This document shows positions 46,292-58,767 of a stretch of 64,000 nt of DNA, piece after piece. The stretch spans positions 2,225,369-2,289,368 of the forward strand of contig KL647307.1 of assembly GCA_000727475.1 (NCBI GenBank), read 5' to 3'. A program made the position numbers and the translations under genes. Numbering within the stretch: position 1 is the stretch's first letter; each line of letters starts with the position of its first letter. Source of the stretch: Sarcocystis neurona (taxonomy: Eukaryota > Apicomplexa > Conoidasida > Eucoccidiorida > Sarcocystidae). Below the pieces are notes generated by a model. That model searched no databases. It was not told the DNA's origin and saw nothing but the letters and a program-made list of their open reading frames with translations.

Positions 46292-49200
46292 TCACAGACC
46301 CTCTGCAGACGCGGCTGTTTCGTGCACGCCTTTACTTCGTCCGACTCCACCTGTTCCGGGCGACACTGCAACCGGCGGTCGAACCACACACCTTTGTAGC
46401 GCCTCACACGAAACCCTCATCCGACTGTAATGGCCGGTAGCGCCGTTATTGCGCAGTCCAACGCAGTAGTCACTATCGCTCCGGCCGCCACAGTTCTCAC
46501 CAGCTGTCGAACCAGTCTCTGTGCTGCTGCTGCTTGGTCCGCGACGCCCTTTACCAAAACAAGAGTTCACTGTTTTAACGGAGATTCCTCCCTGGCGTTG
46601 GCGCTGACCGCTTTCGTTTCGCCCAGCACCCCTCACTTCCACTTCACAGCTAAGTTCATTTTTACATCCTCTCCCTGCTGCTGCACGCCCTGTCAACGTG
46701 GATTGCGCTAGTTTTTCTTCTGGGACGGCTTTCGGTCTCGAGTCAGTAGACTTGCACGTGCTTGGCTGTACGCTGGAAACGACGCAGTCAATTCGGTCCA
46801 CTTTGCTTTGTGACAACATATTCGTTTGCGTGTCTTTGTTGTTCAAGGACGATAGCTGTACGGGTAGTTCGCTTCTGGCACTGGTGCATTCAGTTCCTGT
46901 GATTTCCTGACGATTGTCCCCCATCACGAGGTGATTCAACTCTGCGGCTGAAAACGCATCAGGCACAACAGCTCCGCCATCTGCATATGGACTGACTCTC
47001 TCAATCGAGTCCTCTTCTGTATCAGACAAGCCCCCGAGACGCGTTGTTGTGGTCTCGTTTTCCTCTTGAATAGAAACCTGTCGTACTCCTGCACGCCCGC
47101 TAGCCGGTTGTTTCTGCGTGGACACTGGATAGGGTAGTGCCTGTGCCCTGCGCTTCTCGCCCATATTTTGCTGTCCGGATGAATTATTCTCTAAAAAGGG
47201 ATGCTTGCTCTGCAGGTGTGCAGTCCCTTCTCGTTCAACTGCTCTGACAAATCCTGCCAGAGGACTGACGGGCAACTGCACCGCAGCGGCTGCTAAAAGA
47301 ACAGGTTCGGCTGGGCAGACATCCACATCTTTTCTGATTGCCTCACCTGCGACCTCTTTTTTGGCGGCACTTCTTTGGAGATGGCTGGATTCGGAGGTCA
47401 GTCCTGCTGTTAGTCTCTGTTGCGAGTGCTGTTGTGAACCGGCATACCCCAGATTCGCCGCGAATTCACCAGGTTGCTGCACTAGAGGGCGGCTTTGTTT
47501 AACGAGATCAGAACCATTCATGTTTCGAAGTTGCTGTTCATTTGTGTCTGAACCGACAGTAGTGAGCTGGAGCTTTTTCTGCATTGGGAAATGCAGCTGG
47601 CGATCTTTCCTTTCCGACGTTCTTTCTCCAGAATCCTGTGTAACTCCATCCAGATCCTGTGCTCCACCGTCACTCTCCACCTCCCAAGATGTATGCGGTG
47701 TCAGATCCACGTCTTGTTTTTCAAACACTAAGAGGTTCTGCCTTGAAGATTCACAAACCGGTGGTACCTTCTGCAGAATCGGGGGAATGCCAGCGGACCA
47801 ACACTGACACGGCGTCGAAGCAGCAGGAAGACTTCCGCGTAGTAGAGTCGAATGCTGCACGAGGAGAGTGGGGGCCGGTCGCTCGTTTGTTAGCCCCTCG
47901 TATGCCGCAGCATAGGTGTCGTCCACTGCCGCCACATGTGGCTCGTGATCGGCCGTACAACGGCCAGAATAACCGCGTGCCTGCTGCTTGGGGGTCACTG
48001 ACTGCTCCAAGTGCTCTTGTGGCAGGTGACAACCAGGGCTTGAATCGGGGGCCGCACTATCACCACGCAGTCTCGGCGGCGCTCTTTGCGGATGATTTTG
48101 CCACATTTCCTCGCGAAACTCTTGTCGCTCTTGATGAGTGGATTGCCGCTGATGATTCTGCGTGCGTTTCCGCTGACAAGGGGAAGTCCGCCTTTGGACT
48201 GAAAAATCCGCCACTTCACGATGCGTTTGCTCGCAAGTCGCATGCGCTTCATTTGATTGTGGCGATCTCTCCTGTTCAGGTTGGACCTTTGATTCCTGCT
48301 TTTGTGGCACCTCTCTAGGCACAATAGTGGTACGCAGTCCCGTTTGATCGCGCCATCGCATGTTGTAGAGCTGGAGGAGACTTTGTTTTTGTTGAAGCAG
48401 TCGCACGTGGAACTGCCGCTGCTTTGCCGTGTGCTGTTCTTGAGCTGCAGCATCATCAGGGAACAGCTTGTCCGCCAGCACCGGACACGGCTTGCTGAGC
48501 GCGATGAAGGGATGGGACAGTGCTTGGTAAATTGTCATCCGACGTTCCGGATCATCTTCAAGCAAACGGACCACAAAATCCAATCCTTCAACCGATAGAA
48601 CGGCTCCATTTTTCCTTCCCAGCAAGAGCAGCAGGTCACTTGCATTTTTGGTGGATAACAGCCTCCAGTTGTCGTCAGACGGTGCGGCGCGCTGAAACAA
48701 TTGTTGCTTCGTCAACAAATAGTATGTCATCCATCCCATGCAAAAGCTGTCGACCTTGAACGGGTTGTAACTAACAAGGAGAAGCACACACAGCAGGCCA
48801 AGAACTTTGCACCCTCCCTTACACTCTTTCCGTTTGAGGGCTCGGGTCCCGCCTCGTCGCCGCACATCAAACTCCTCTGCATCGCAGGCTGGACTACTGG
48901 CTGCGCGCTCCACTTGCTAGTGAAGGCACGCAACACTGCGCAAGGATTTTCAGGCAGGAACGCACGGCGGCGTCAGTGCCTGACTACGTACGCATTCATA
49001 TATGCTGTGCTTCTCTGCGCAAGTCGCGGTGAGGCCCTGAAGTGTACTATGGCGGAACTTCATTCTCCGCCAGTGGAAGATACTACCGGAGATCGCAATT
49101 CATCGTGACGACCCGCTGCAGCAAAACCGTACCTGCACTGCTGGTAGACCTCCGGCGGCCTGAAGCTTTTCCCGAAAATTTTGTCCGGGGCCAAGAACAC

Positions 49201-52200
49201 AGCTGGTGGGTCGTAGTTATCAGACTCCTGCAGCGTCCCACACGTGATCGTCTCAGTTCCTTCTTGGCACGCTGGTCCGCACCACTGCCTCCCTCGTGGG
49301 GCGTCGGTTTCTCCGTCACCCTTTACTTGTCCCCTGCAGCCGCAGTTGCCCCCCACCGTGTTGTAGCGCTTCACTATTGCTGCTGCCCGAGTCGCCGTCG
49401 CCGCCTCTTGGTCGGCGATGACCGCCTGACCTGGGTCCGTCAATTTTGGCACCGCAAAGCCCGTCTCCGGACACCGACACATGAGCACGTTCTCGAGAGA
49501 GAGGTCTACAAACAGGAGCGACACACACAGTAGCAGTACAGACGAAAGTGCCGTACAGATCAAACTGTGCGCACAACGCACCCTCTTTAAAATTCAGCGC
49601 GCTGACTGGGGTTCCGCAGCTGGAAGAGGAGGGCATTGTGAGTGCAGCTCTCAGAAAGAGAAATCCAAAAGCATTTCTCCTGTACGGGGACGCATTCCAC
49701 ATCCGTATGAGACGTAGGACGATAAAATCGGATCTAGGTTTGCACGTTCAAAACCTTAAAGCTGTTTCGCAGAAATGCAAAGCAAAACTAAGCGAGTTAG
49801 AGCTGCTAATCGCATCTGTTGTACGCGTCCTCCTAGATCGCTCGTTCTCTAGGCGCCGACGGAGACTCAACCTCTACACAGTGACGCCGTTCCTCTAACA
49901 CATGTCTTGACAAGCCAACCTTCCATTCCCTCTACAGTCTCAGCAAGCGTAACCAAAACTTATGACGGGAGTTTCCTGCCTACCTCGCATGGCAATACCC
50001 CTTCTATGCAGAAAGAGCACTGCTTGGAGCAGCTGCTTGCAAATCCACTGGACCTCTGCCTCGGCAAAAGGTTTCTTGCGTTTCTTTAGGACTTCGAAGA
50101 GATCTTCGAATTCGGCGAAAGGAAAGACCAACAAGAGTAGTTGCTGCGCACGATCCACGTAGATGCGATGTGGAACAAGTATATTTTTATGGCCTTTGAG
50201 GTAGGGGTAAAATTTAAGCTCTGATAGGAAATCTGTGAACAGCACCCGACACAACAGCGAAGTCGTTGTCGCTTGATGGTGGCTGTACAATCTCACCGTA
50301 GACACCGTCTGTAACAGACCTCACTACAGCCGCAAATACCGTGACACCCCTGGCGTAATTCTACGAGTGCGTCCTGTTGCGTCTCTTCTCTGCTGAGGTA
50401 CAACGTAAGAGGCAGGATCATGAATAGCGCGTTTAAATGCGATGACACAGACGTTCATCTTCAGCGCTGCACAGTAACGGAGCCACTCGGAATGTACTTG
50501 GCGTGCGAAAGCGGCTCCGCCGCGTCCGTGGGCGCTTACGACCAACCCGGTCCACCGTATTTGTCAGAGTCCGCAGTTGTATTTCTTTGTAGTTCTGCAC
50601 ATTCGTTTCTGTGCGACACAGACCCTCGTTGGGGGTTGAAGCGTACCTTCTTGCAGAGATGGGGACGCATTCAGTTGTAGTGACAACGAAAGTACTTTCA
50701 CGGCCACGACCTGGCTGCGCAGTTCGATGGTGCCTATCGCTTCGCCGTGGAAGTTTTCACAGTAGGTCTCCTCAAAAAAGCCCTCATTTTGCGTTTGTTG
50801 TGGATGTGTGCCCCGAGGAAGGGCAAAATTGTCTTCAGTGCACTCCACTTCTTCCTTATTACAGGCTTCTTCGCTTTCCATCCCTTCTGCTGCAGCCGCC
50901 GACGCGGCTGTCGTTCTCCCCCCGCATGAAAAGTCTACGTGTGCACCGTTTCTTCCTTCTTCATTCGCGTACACGCTACTGCTAGTAATTCCAGAACTAC
51001 ATCGTGAATCGATGTCTTGTCCGTCCTCGTCTCCCTGTCTCGGCTTCTTCGACGCACGCGTGGTGCGGAAGACGGTGTGCAAGTTTGCTCGGAACACCGC
51101 GCCGTAGATTGCGCTCTGAAGCAATTTTTCCAAATGCAGCGTCTCTACGATGGCAACGGCTGCTCCGCCACTTCCTGGACCGCCCACCTTCCTAGCGGTG
51201 TCGCTACTACCGGATACCTGTCGCTGCTTTGTCCCGGATTGTTCAGCGCCTGTTCTGGTTCCACCAGCTGATTTATGATTTTTTAGCCAACCCGCAGTAG
51301 CAGTACCGTCTGTTCCGACGGCGATCCCACCCTCACAGACACCTTCTTTTTGAAGAAGGCTATAGAATGGCGGTCGCAGAATGTCTCCGCTCGAACTGGA
51401 AATGACGTGTCCCTCCAGTTTCTCGGGTGCACGCAACTGCGCACACAACGCCGATACAGACACGGTCGCGAGCTTACGTGACCTCTACTGCCCTGTGAAG
51501 ACTACAGTAGTAGCAGAATACGGAAAGGAAGTGAACTCTTCCAAAAAAGCACACACACGCGGGTACAAATACGCGCACCACCATCGTTTCCACCACTCGG
51601 GCGGAATACTGCTCAGATCTCACCAGGTGTCAGCATCGCCACGTGCAGTACCTACCCAAACTGTACTTCCAGAAAGACTACAGAAGTGACAGACATGGCT
51701 TACGAGGAGTTCCATGTTATCGGTGTCATATGGAAATCTGCAGCGGTTGAACTTACGCAGAGACACAACTTAGCGGCCTTCTGTAAACGTTAAAGGCGAC
51801 ACCTAATGTGGAGTCGAACGCGACTTGAATTGAGCCGGTACGAGGGATACTCTATTCAACACGGGCCTGAAGGCCGCTCTCAATTTCCACTATCATTGTG
51901 CGACAGAGGTATGGCTGGTCAGCGTCACCCCTTGCGTGAGTATGCAAGGTCTCACTGCAACTCCTACGAGGCCATCAAGGCAGCAACTCTCAGGTCACAC
52001 CGGGCACACTTCAAACTCTTATTCCGCCCCCTTGTACCCAGGAAAGTCCTCGTGTACTCTGGAATGCTTCAAGAAGTCCATCTATTTGTTGATTGGCCCC
52101 GTGACACTACGCGGACATTATGACGAGGCCTGTAGCGAACTATACTGAAATCGTACAGTGTCACCGTATGCACCGCTAACAGTACGTACCAGGACAGCAG

Positions 52201-55180
52201 GTGGTATTGGGGCGCTTGAGCGACAGGTCCGGACCTTCCCCTCAGCAACCGCTTCACTTTCACATAACAGCCTGAGCCACGTGCGTTCCAGACCGTGGGG
52301 TCGCTGTTCAGCACTCGCTGCACCATTGTCGTTCGTCGTTGCAGCAGCACCACCAGCAACACCTGCATGACCTTGTGAGCACGGCGATACGTCGGATCCC
52401 CCGGGACCACGTCCTCGCCCAATGAGGTCGCTGCTGCGGCACGCACAGGCCTCAACCAGGGGAGCGCACACGGACATCTGCGGTGTTTTAACATCTGGGG
52501 TTCCTCCGGCACACGCAGGCTCACTGGCTGAACAAAATTTCCCAGATGTGGGCGAAGAGGTCCCTCCTGGTGCCGGTACAACAACTCCTGCATGTGGTGT
52601 GCAAGCTGTTACTTGCACTGAATTATCTATCGCACAAAGAAGTCCAGCAGTGGACGGTTTTCCAAGGCGTCTCGTTTCCGCATGGGGAGGAGCGTCTTCA
52701 AAAAGCAGTGTAGGTCTTGCATTAGTCATGACGCTGCTGCAAGAAATCCGGAAATCCCCAGCATGTAGAGTAGGTGTGGCTGTTGCTTTCGATAAGGCCG
52801 ACCCGCACAACAGAGGCAGCGTGACAGTAGGCTGCTGTTCTTCCCAGTGTTCACTTCGAGTAGACGTAACTTTCGGCCGGTTTGCAGGCAGCTGCGGTTT
52901 ACTAGGTATGGCGGAACTACGGCAGTTGGCAGCAGGGTTCGGTATCGTCTGTACTGTTGCCATGCCTGGCACCAGATGCAGATTTTGTGGCGGCAATTCT
53001 CCCGAACGACTCTGCAGTGAAGCACTCTGGGCGAGCCGACGTTGCAGGCGATGCACAGCGCTGCGGCCGTTGACGCCTGCTGCGGCAGCTGTAGCAGCAG
53101 CAACTGCTGCCGCTGCGGTTGCAGCATCTGCAGCAGACTTGGCTGCTTTCTGCGCTGCCACCGCGGCGGTTCTGTCGAAGCTGGCTTTCTTAGTGATGAG
53201 GGACGAAGGGCTGTTGGCGGCTGCAAGGTCTGTTGGCGACGACGGGTAGCCGCGCACGGCAGCAGCTGCGGCAACATCATTCAGCGGCGGAGGAGGATAC
53301 ACTGAGTTCGGATCTCCGGCTGAAGGGGCTAGGCTATCCTTCCCTCTTGTGGCTCGGTCTTCAAATGATTCAGAAGACGTGACACACGAAAGCCGAAGTA
53401 TGGTGTTCCCGTTGCTGCCTGGTGCCTGTTTACTGCAAGTGAAGCTCGTAGCAGGCCATCGGGCACCTCCACCAATGCGGAGGTCGTAGTAAAGGTACGG
53501 CAGAGGAGGAAGACCGAGTCCTCGACTCCCAGCAGCGGCATTCGCTGGTGTTTCGCAGCCGACACCACGCATAAAGGCAAGTGACGAACTGCTGCGGGTG
53601 CTGCCGCTCGCGTGAAGTCCCTGAACGTGGTGTAATAGCGCAGCGTCAGTGTTTGCGTGTCGGGAAGTGTTCCATTCATCGATGGACAAAGACAGGTCAT
53701 CACACGCAGCACGGGGTAGAACGGCCGAAGAGATAGCAACAGCACCTGCGTCACCTGTGGGAGTTAGGTGAACTGTTGGATAGGAGGAAATGCTGGCTCT
53801 CAGAGCAGCGTCAGCTGTATCAACGCGCTGCTGGCGCTGCTGCACTCCCGCAGATGTGCAGCGGCAATGCGTCTGCTGTCGTGGCAGCTGTGGTTGGCGC
53901 TGACGTTCAACCTGAGTGCGCTGGTCCTGGTGTTGTCGCACCTGATGTCTCAGGCGCCGATTACCGGGTGGTCGCGTTGAAGCTTGCTGAGTGCCAATGC
54001 TATTTCGACTCCCGTATTTGAAGCGTGTTGCAGCTGGTGTTGGTGGAGTTGCGGCTGCCGTATACCGCAACTGACGAACTGTCAATGCTGGTTCCGTGCC
54101 CCCAGACACAATACCGCGCTGTTGTCGAGGGAGACGCTGCTGCTGCTGGGCTATCGACGCTGCCGGTTGTCGATGGGGCAATTGCGACGGAGACTGACAC
54201 TGTGGTTGCTGTCGCTGTGGCGGCTGATCTCGTAGCTGCTGCTGCTGGCTTCGCATTGTTTGCTGACGCAGCAGTTCTGCAGACGTTGCCGTCCTGCTCA
54301 GTGTGCTGCTCGGTGATTCTTCCAGGTCTGAGGTCGCTGCTGAAGCCTGTCCGGCGAACTGTACAGCCGAGTCTTGTGAAGAATCAAGAGGTGTGGCCAA
54401 CGAAGAAACAAATGTATTTCCGTCGCCAGGTGACGTGGAGGTGTCAGATACGCCGGACCCTGAGGAAGCAAGTGTGCATAAGGAAGACGGGGACAGGTCG
54501 GAACCTGAGTTCTTGCGAGCGGAAAGAACCCCTGCCGGTGTCTCCGACCGGGCCGTTGCCGGCAGACACTGTTCCCCAGAGCGCGAGAGATATAACGGCG
54601 GAAATCCTGCTGGTATGGGCCGCTTGTCGGATGAAGGAGCGCTATTCACTTGCTGCCGCATTGCTGTCAGCACAGCGGAGTCCGACAGGCAATCAGATTC
54701 TTCTTGGTTTAGGTGGACTGAGCACCACGGAGCGTTGTGAGACAAGTGCGCTGACGGTGCAGCAACTGGGGTAGGCCCGCTTTGATGTGGCAGCAAGGAG
54801 ACTGAGTACGGAAAGGAAAATGTCGCGTCGTGCTCATCAGAGACCTGCTGTGGCTGCTGATGAACCTGCTGCTGCTGCAGCGTATGAAGCTGATCCAGGT
54901 GCAAGTGTTGCTGATGCTGCGAGTACCGCTGTTGCTGCGGAAGCTGAAGCTGGAAATGCTGCTGGTGTTGTTCCTGACGTTGTTGCAGTAGATGTAGCTG
55001 CGAAAGGTCCTGACGTTCGTGGTGCTGGTGCTGCACGTAAAACTGCTGGGAACGCTGCTGCCCTTGATGCTGCTGTGAGACGGGAGCCTCACGTTGCTGC
55101 AGATGTCGTTGCTGCAACTCTTGTTGGACTGGTGGCGTGCGCACTGCAGAAGGCGCCACACAAGCAGTTGCCGGAGCCAT
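46292..55180 (-). CDS. Very large protein kinase with Gln-rich arm, five exons, about 2309 aa
   Basis: Exons: 55180-52190, 51484-50647, 50232-49984, 49505-49133 and 48770-46292. All introns are GT-AG and phases match (0,1,1,2). Residues 1-997 are low complexity: a poly-Gln/His/Leu block in the first 110, further Gln/Arg and Ala blocks later. The kinase domain begins near 1110 with a degenerate Gly loop (QSAIYGAVF). An insert of about 120 residues precedes VAVK (Lys1260); then come the likely alpha-C Glu1281 and the hinge region LLLVFPFAEFEDLFEVLKKR. The catalytic loop is MRDLSLENV (Asp1360, Asn1365; His of HRD is Met), and DPG replaces DFG (Asp1383). An activation-loop insert of about 90 residues precedes PPE (1476-1478). 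The C-lobe shows DDPERRMTIYQALSHPF. Residues from about 1590 to 2309 are Gln/Ser/Glu-rich. The key Lys and both Asp are kept, so activity is possible. The subfamily is unclear. Exon 1 is joined to the rest by phase and splice sites only, so it could be a separate gene. Confidence 0.88.
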
Positions 55181-55345
55181 ACTAGTGAACTGTTATCAAG
55201 CAGACCCTTGCACGTTCAACCGCTTTTCTGCACCTGGGTCTGCGCCCATCTGTCAACTGTAGCAGGACAGCTACCAGGCTGCATTCTCTTTTTTATTTTG
55301 TGCTGGTACTTGTGCACACTACCACCAAGTTTCCCGTCTGTCGCA
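55181..55345. promoter_or_regulatory. Putative bidirectional promoter
   Basis: Only 165 bp separate the ATG of the minus-strand kinase (55180) and the ATG of the plus-strand MGC exon (55346). The interval is pyrimidine-rich on the plus strand. Divergent transcription from a shared promoter is inferred from position; no defined element was recognised. Confidence 0.4.
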
Positions 55346-55528
55346 ATGGGTTGTGAAGCTGCTTCTTCCGCAGCTCCGAACGGTCCTCCTGCTTCTTCTT
55401 CCGCAGCTCCGAGTGGTTCTCCTGCTTCTTCTTCGCGGCAGTGGCCGCTGAGGATACCCTCGCTTCTTTATCGTGCTCGTCGTATTGTCTCGACTGAGGA
55501 TGCGAACAGCCAGTTATATCAGAAGCAG
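55346..55528 (+). CDS. First exon of a possible acylated protein (MGC N-terminus), partial
   Basis: An ATG-started exon of 61 codons ends AAGCAG|GTAACC, a good donor. The protein begins MGCEAASS. Gly2 followed by Cys3 is the classic signal for N-myristoylation plus palmitoylation, common in apicomplexan membrane-periphery proteins. Two copies of an 11-residue Ser/Ala/Pro unit (33-bp period) follow, then a basic segment (PLRIPSLLYRARRIVSTEDA). Later exons are not fixed. A plus-strand candidate after an AG near 55800 keeps phase and has its own donor near 55874, but the minus strand is equally open there. The gene diverges from the kinase gene. Confidence 0.45.
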
Positions 55529-57303
55529 GTAACCGGGTTGCTACTGCGTTTTCCTCAGCGTCTGGGGCCAGGCGGTGTAAGCTTAAATTCAGCTTGTTGC
55601 TGTAGGGACCTCATTCCTGCAGGGCCATTGTCTCTCCTGCCTCTTAGTATTGGCTGCGGTCGTCGGGTTTGAGGTCTGATCCTCCAGACGTCAAGCAACT
55701 GGTACGACTTACCCATAGCTGTTGCCCTCCTCCGGCGCCTACTTCTGTGTAGATGTGGTTTTACTTGTTTACTGTAGCATACGTTGCACCGGGGACAGCA
55801 CAGCACGTGATGAAGATCACGAACGGTTCCCCTACGTCTACGCTACCCACCACCACTGGTATTAACACGACGTAAGCGCCCACATGCCTTGTACTCTCGG
55901 TCTCTGCCGGAAATCTGCTGCCAATAAAGCTGACTACGGGCACTGGCTCATACACATACAATGTAAGCGGTGAATAATGCATTCCGGACCCATTGCTTGA
56001 ACGATGCATAGTAGCATACAGCCTGTCCCATTTGTTTCACGCACTCAAGCAGTGCACATCTTCACTGCCACTTAGAAGTCTGGGCTTGATGCGCATTTCG
56101 ACAACGTCACTCCGAATCACTCCAAATGCACTCACTCGCACGAAGACCCCACTTAGAGAGCACGCCCCTATTATCACTTGTACCAGTCGTCGCCTCGATA
56201 TCGACACGCATATATCTTTGCAACCAACTGCTTATAGATGCATCGGTGGATTCCGACATATGTTTGGCAGTTGTTCTCGGGCGAAGTCTATATAATTCCA
56301 TCAACAGTATCCAAAAGAAAGCAGCCGGAAGCTCCCTCAATAGGCGGAACTCCACCACACGGAATATGCGACATGTCCAAGAGGAGAGAGTACACATGCC
56401 CAGGTACCTTCCTTTATCGGGAACTGCACATACTTATGGGTACGTGGGCGCGCTCTGCTTCCTCGCAGATGGTGGTTTATGCACTCAGCTCCAAGCCACC
56501 AGCACAAGTAGACGCGTCATCTGACGTCGACCCACTTTAGTTCCATGTCTCGCTCACTATCACTAATCTGGGTTGTGTCGCCTAGACACACTTAAACTGC
56601 GCGTGCTTCCCGGCCTCCCTTAAGTTTGCGCGCCGCTCCTCACTCTCTACTACCGTGACTCCAGGTCAGTGGGCACTTACGGAGACTGATACATGAAAGG
56701 CCTACGTCGTTATTTCGGGGGCTGCCACAACCTAAGCTCAATACCACAACCTGCGCTCGACTACAGGCACACATATGTGCAACTGCCAGTCTTGCAGTGG
56801 CTCAAATTTCGAACGTTAATAATGTACATACGCGCTGTCGCACTCTGGATTCCAGCTTCCGCTAGATACGGCGAGCCAAACTGCCAGGGTGCCCATATAT
56901 GCTGCCGCACCACTTGCCCACGTAAAGTGTTCAGCAGCACGGCAGAAACACACTCCGTGCATGTGCCGTGCACATGAGTGTTCAGCAACGACAGTGGCCA
57001 CAACGAAGCACGGAGATATGGGAGAGGTAACGGTGCACGCCTGTGGCTATGGCTGTGGCAGCTGGAACATGCAGAAAATGTGACGAACCGAAGTGAGCCG
57101 GTGCGCCGTTCTCGTTGTGGGGTCTTGGTGTGATTCACCGGACTCGCTTTTGGTAATTTCAGAAATGTTCTAACTCACTAAGACAGCCGACGGCACGTCG
57201 TTGGGAACAAATCCTACCGCACATTATCTCCTGAAGGTGCACCCATGTCCTACGCTGCGGCTCCGTACCGCTGAAACACTCTTCTCACGTTGTCGGTTGA
57301 CGG
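55529..57303. other. Undecided region with open frames on both strands
   Basis: Between 55.76 and 56.54 kb both strands carry protein-like frames (minus 56009-55761 and 56397-56107; plus 55993-56295 and 56126-56524). Splice-like sites exist on both, and I could not choose. From 56.6 to 57.3 kb nothing is supported. Confidence 0.3.
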
Positions 57304-57938
57304 CCGCTGACACGCGCCGCAGCTAGTACCCAGCGAGGCGACAGGAAGCGACCGCTTGCACACTTGCACCCGCGCAGCGTCGCAGAAGTGTGCCTTGGCG
57401 ACGCTGAATCCCCTACAGAGCTATTCCGAAAGGAAGACCTGCGCGGGGACAAAAAGCGCATGCGGTAGATCTACTACCACTCGAATCAGCACGAACACGA
57501 ACTGGTTTCGAGGCTGTGCCGCGGAACTTTCAACGACGTTCGGATCTTCTAACGCGGCCACCAGCAGGGGTGCAGACTAACAACGATCGTCACCACAGCA
57601 GCGCAGCGGCTGCCACTGCCGCAGAAGCACCAGCAACATGAGCGGCCGGGCTGGCTGGCATCAACAGCGCAGCCCGCTGCACGGGAACGGCGGATCACTG
57701 GCCTGCTACTGCTGCGGTGCCGCACGAGAGACGCCCAGCAGCTGTAGTGGCTCAACCGAAAGAAGTAAAAACCGGAAACCTGCTACAAGAGGTGCTGCGC
57801 GGCGCCAGCTGCAGCAGGTGTGGAGATACGCATTTGTCAAACGCAGTCATACAATGGGTAGTACGCTGGCTGCTGTTGTTGCCCCGGCCGTCGCTGCTCT
57901 GTAGAGGGCGCCTCTTCGACAGCCCCGTATGTCTCTGA
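57304..57938 (+). CDS. Possible exons, unrecognised
   Basis: A plus-strand stretch open from 57304 and ending ATGCG|GTAGAT at 57464 encodes a basic then charged segment (EVCLGDAESPTELFRKEDLR). A second plus frame open at about 57643-57938 reads AQPKEVKTGNLLQEVLRGAS, then a C-x-x-C pair and a hydrophobic stretch, and stops at 57938. An Ala-rich stretch between them is open in other frames. The phase of the first exon does not join cleanly to any acceptor found, so the model is incomplete. A 68-codon minus-strand frame overlaps. Confidence 0.3.
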
Positions 57939-58767
57939 CTCCCTCAGGTGCAACGGACGTAACAAGGGACGGTAAGGGATGGGAGAACTGAAATGCTACC
58001 CCCTTCGGGCGTCAGTCTCTTCGATGACCTGGGCGCGCCGTAGATTATTCTATACGGCAACTGCATCTTGTGTAACAGCGTCGCGTCCTGTTTCTCCCTG
58101 TGTGTTTGATCAGCACCACACTCCAAATCATCCGCTTGTGGCTGCCTTCGGTGCTGGCAGTACAGGGCAGTGCATTCTACTTTTCGTCCGGGTACGCAGC
58201 TGTTGGAACAACACATCTGCATCCGCGCTTTAACGGGGTAGTCATTCCTGGAAGATGAGAATGAAGAGGCTGCCTCTGCGTAGCTTACCTCGTATCTGAG
58301 GCTGGCGGCCAGTCTGCTGCTGGCGCCCTGTCATGGGGCACCCCACCGAAATAACGCAGGAAGCGGTGCAGCACTCACACTACACAAGAGAAAAAGGGAG
58401 GAAAAGCGGAGGAAGGAATCCTACAACGCACCAGTGTCCGCAACGAGGTCTACGTTGGCTAGGCGTCATCCGCGGAAAACCAGTTAAACCGTAGCCGCTG
58501 CAAGGCGCGGCACCAACAGGCCTGTGCAGCAGGAGCACAGGAATCGCAGGAAGCGACAGCCGTAGAGGGCAGTGCATTTATCTAGCGGCGGGGCGTGCCG
58601 AAACGCTGACTAGGTGGACAGCATCACAGCCCAACAGCAGATTAGCACGTGGAGACCTACTACTGGGCGGTAGCCTGAGAAGTGTGCGCCACCCGGTAGT
58701 CGCTGCTTCCTTCTCTGCTAGCTAACACGGAGGAGCTGCGCTGCTTGTGCCCGTTACCTTTCTGATG
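57939..58767. other. Stretch without a supported gene
   Basis: Open frames of 84 (plus), 92 (minus) and 65 (minus) codons overlap without domain or convincing splice features. Nothing else was seen. Confidence 0.35.

Noticed and set aside
52422..53249. Plus-strand 275-codon frame
   Set aside because: It is the reverse-complement shadow of the Ala/Gln-rich kinase N-terminal exon, whose repetitive codons keep several frames open.
54025..54774. Plus-strand 249-codon frame, Ala/Val-rich
   Set aside because: Antisense to the CAG/CTG-rich part of the same exon; no start context or splice partner.
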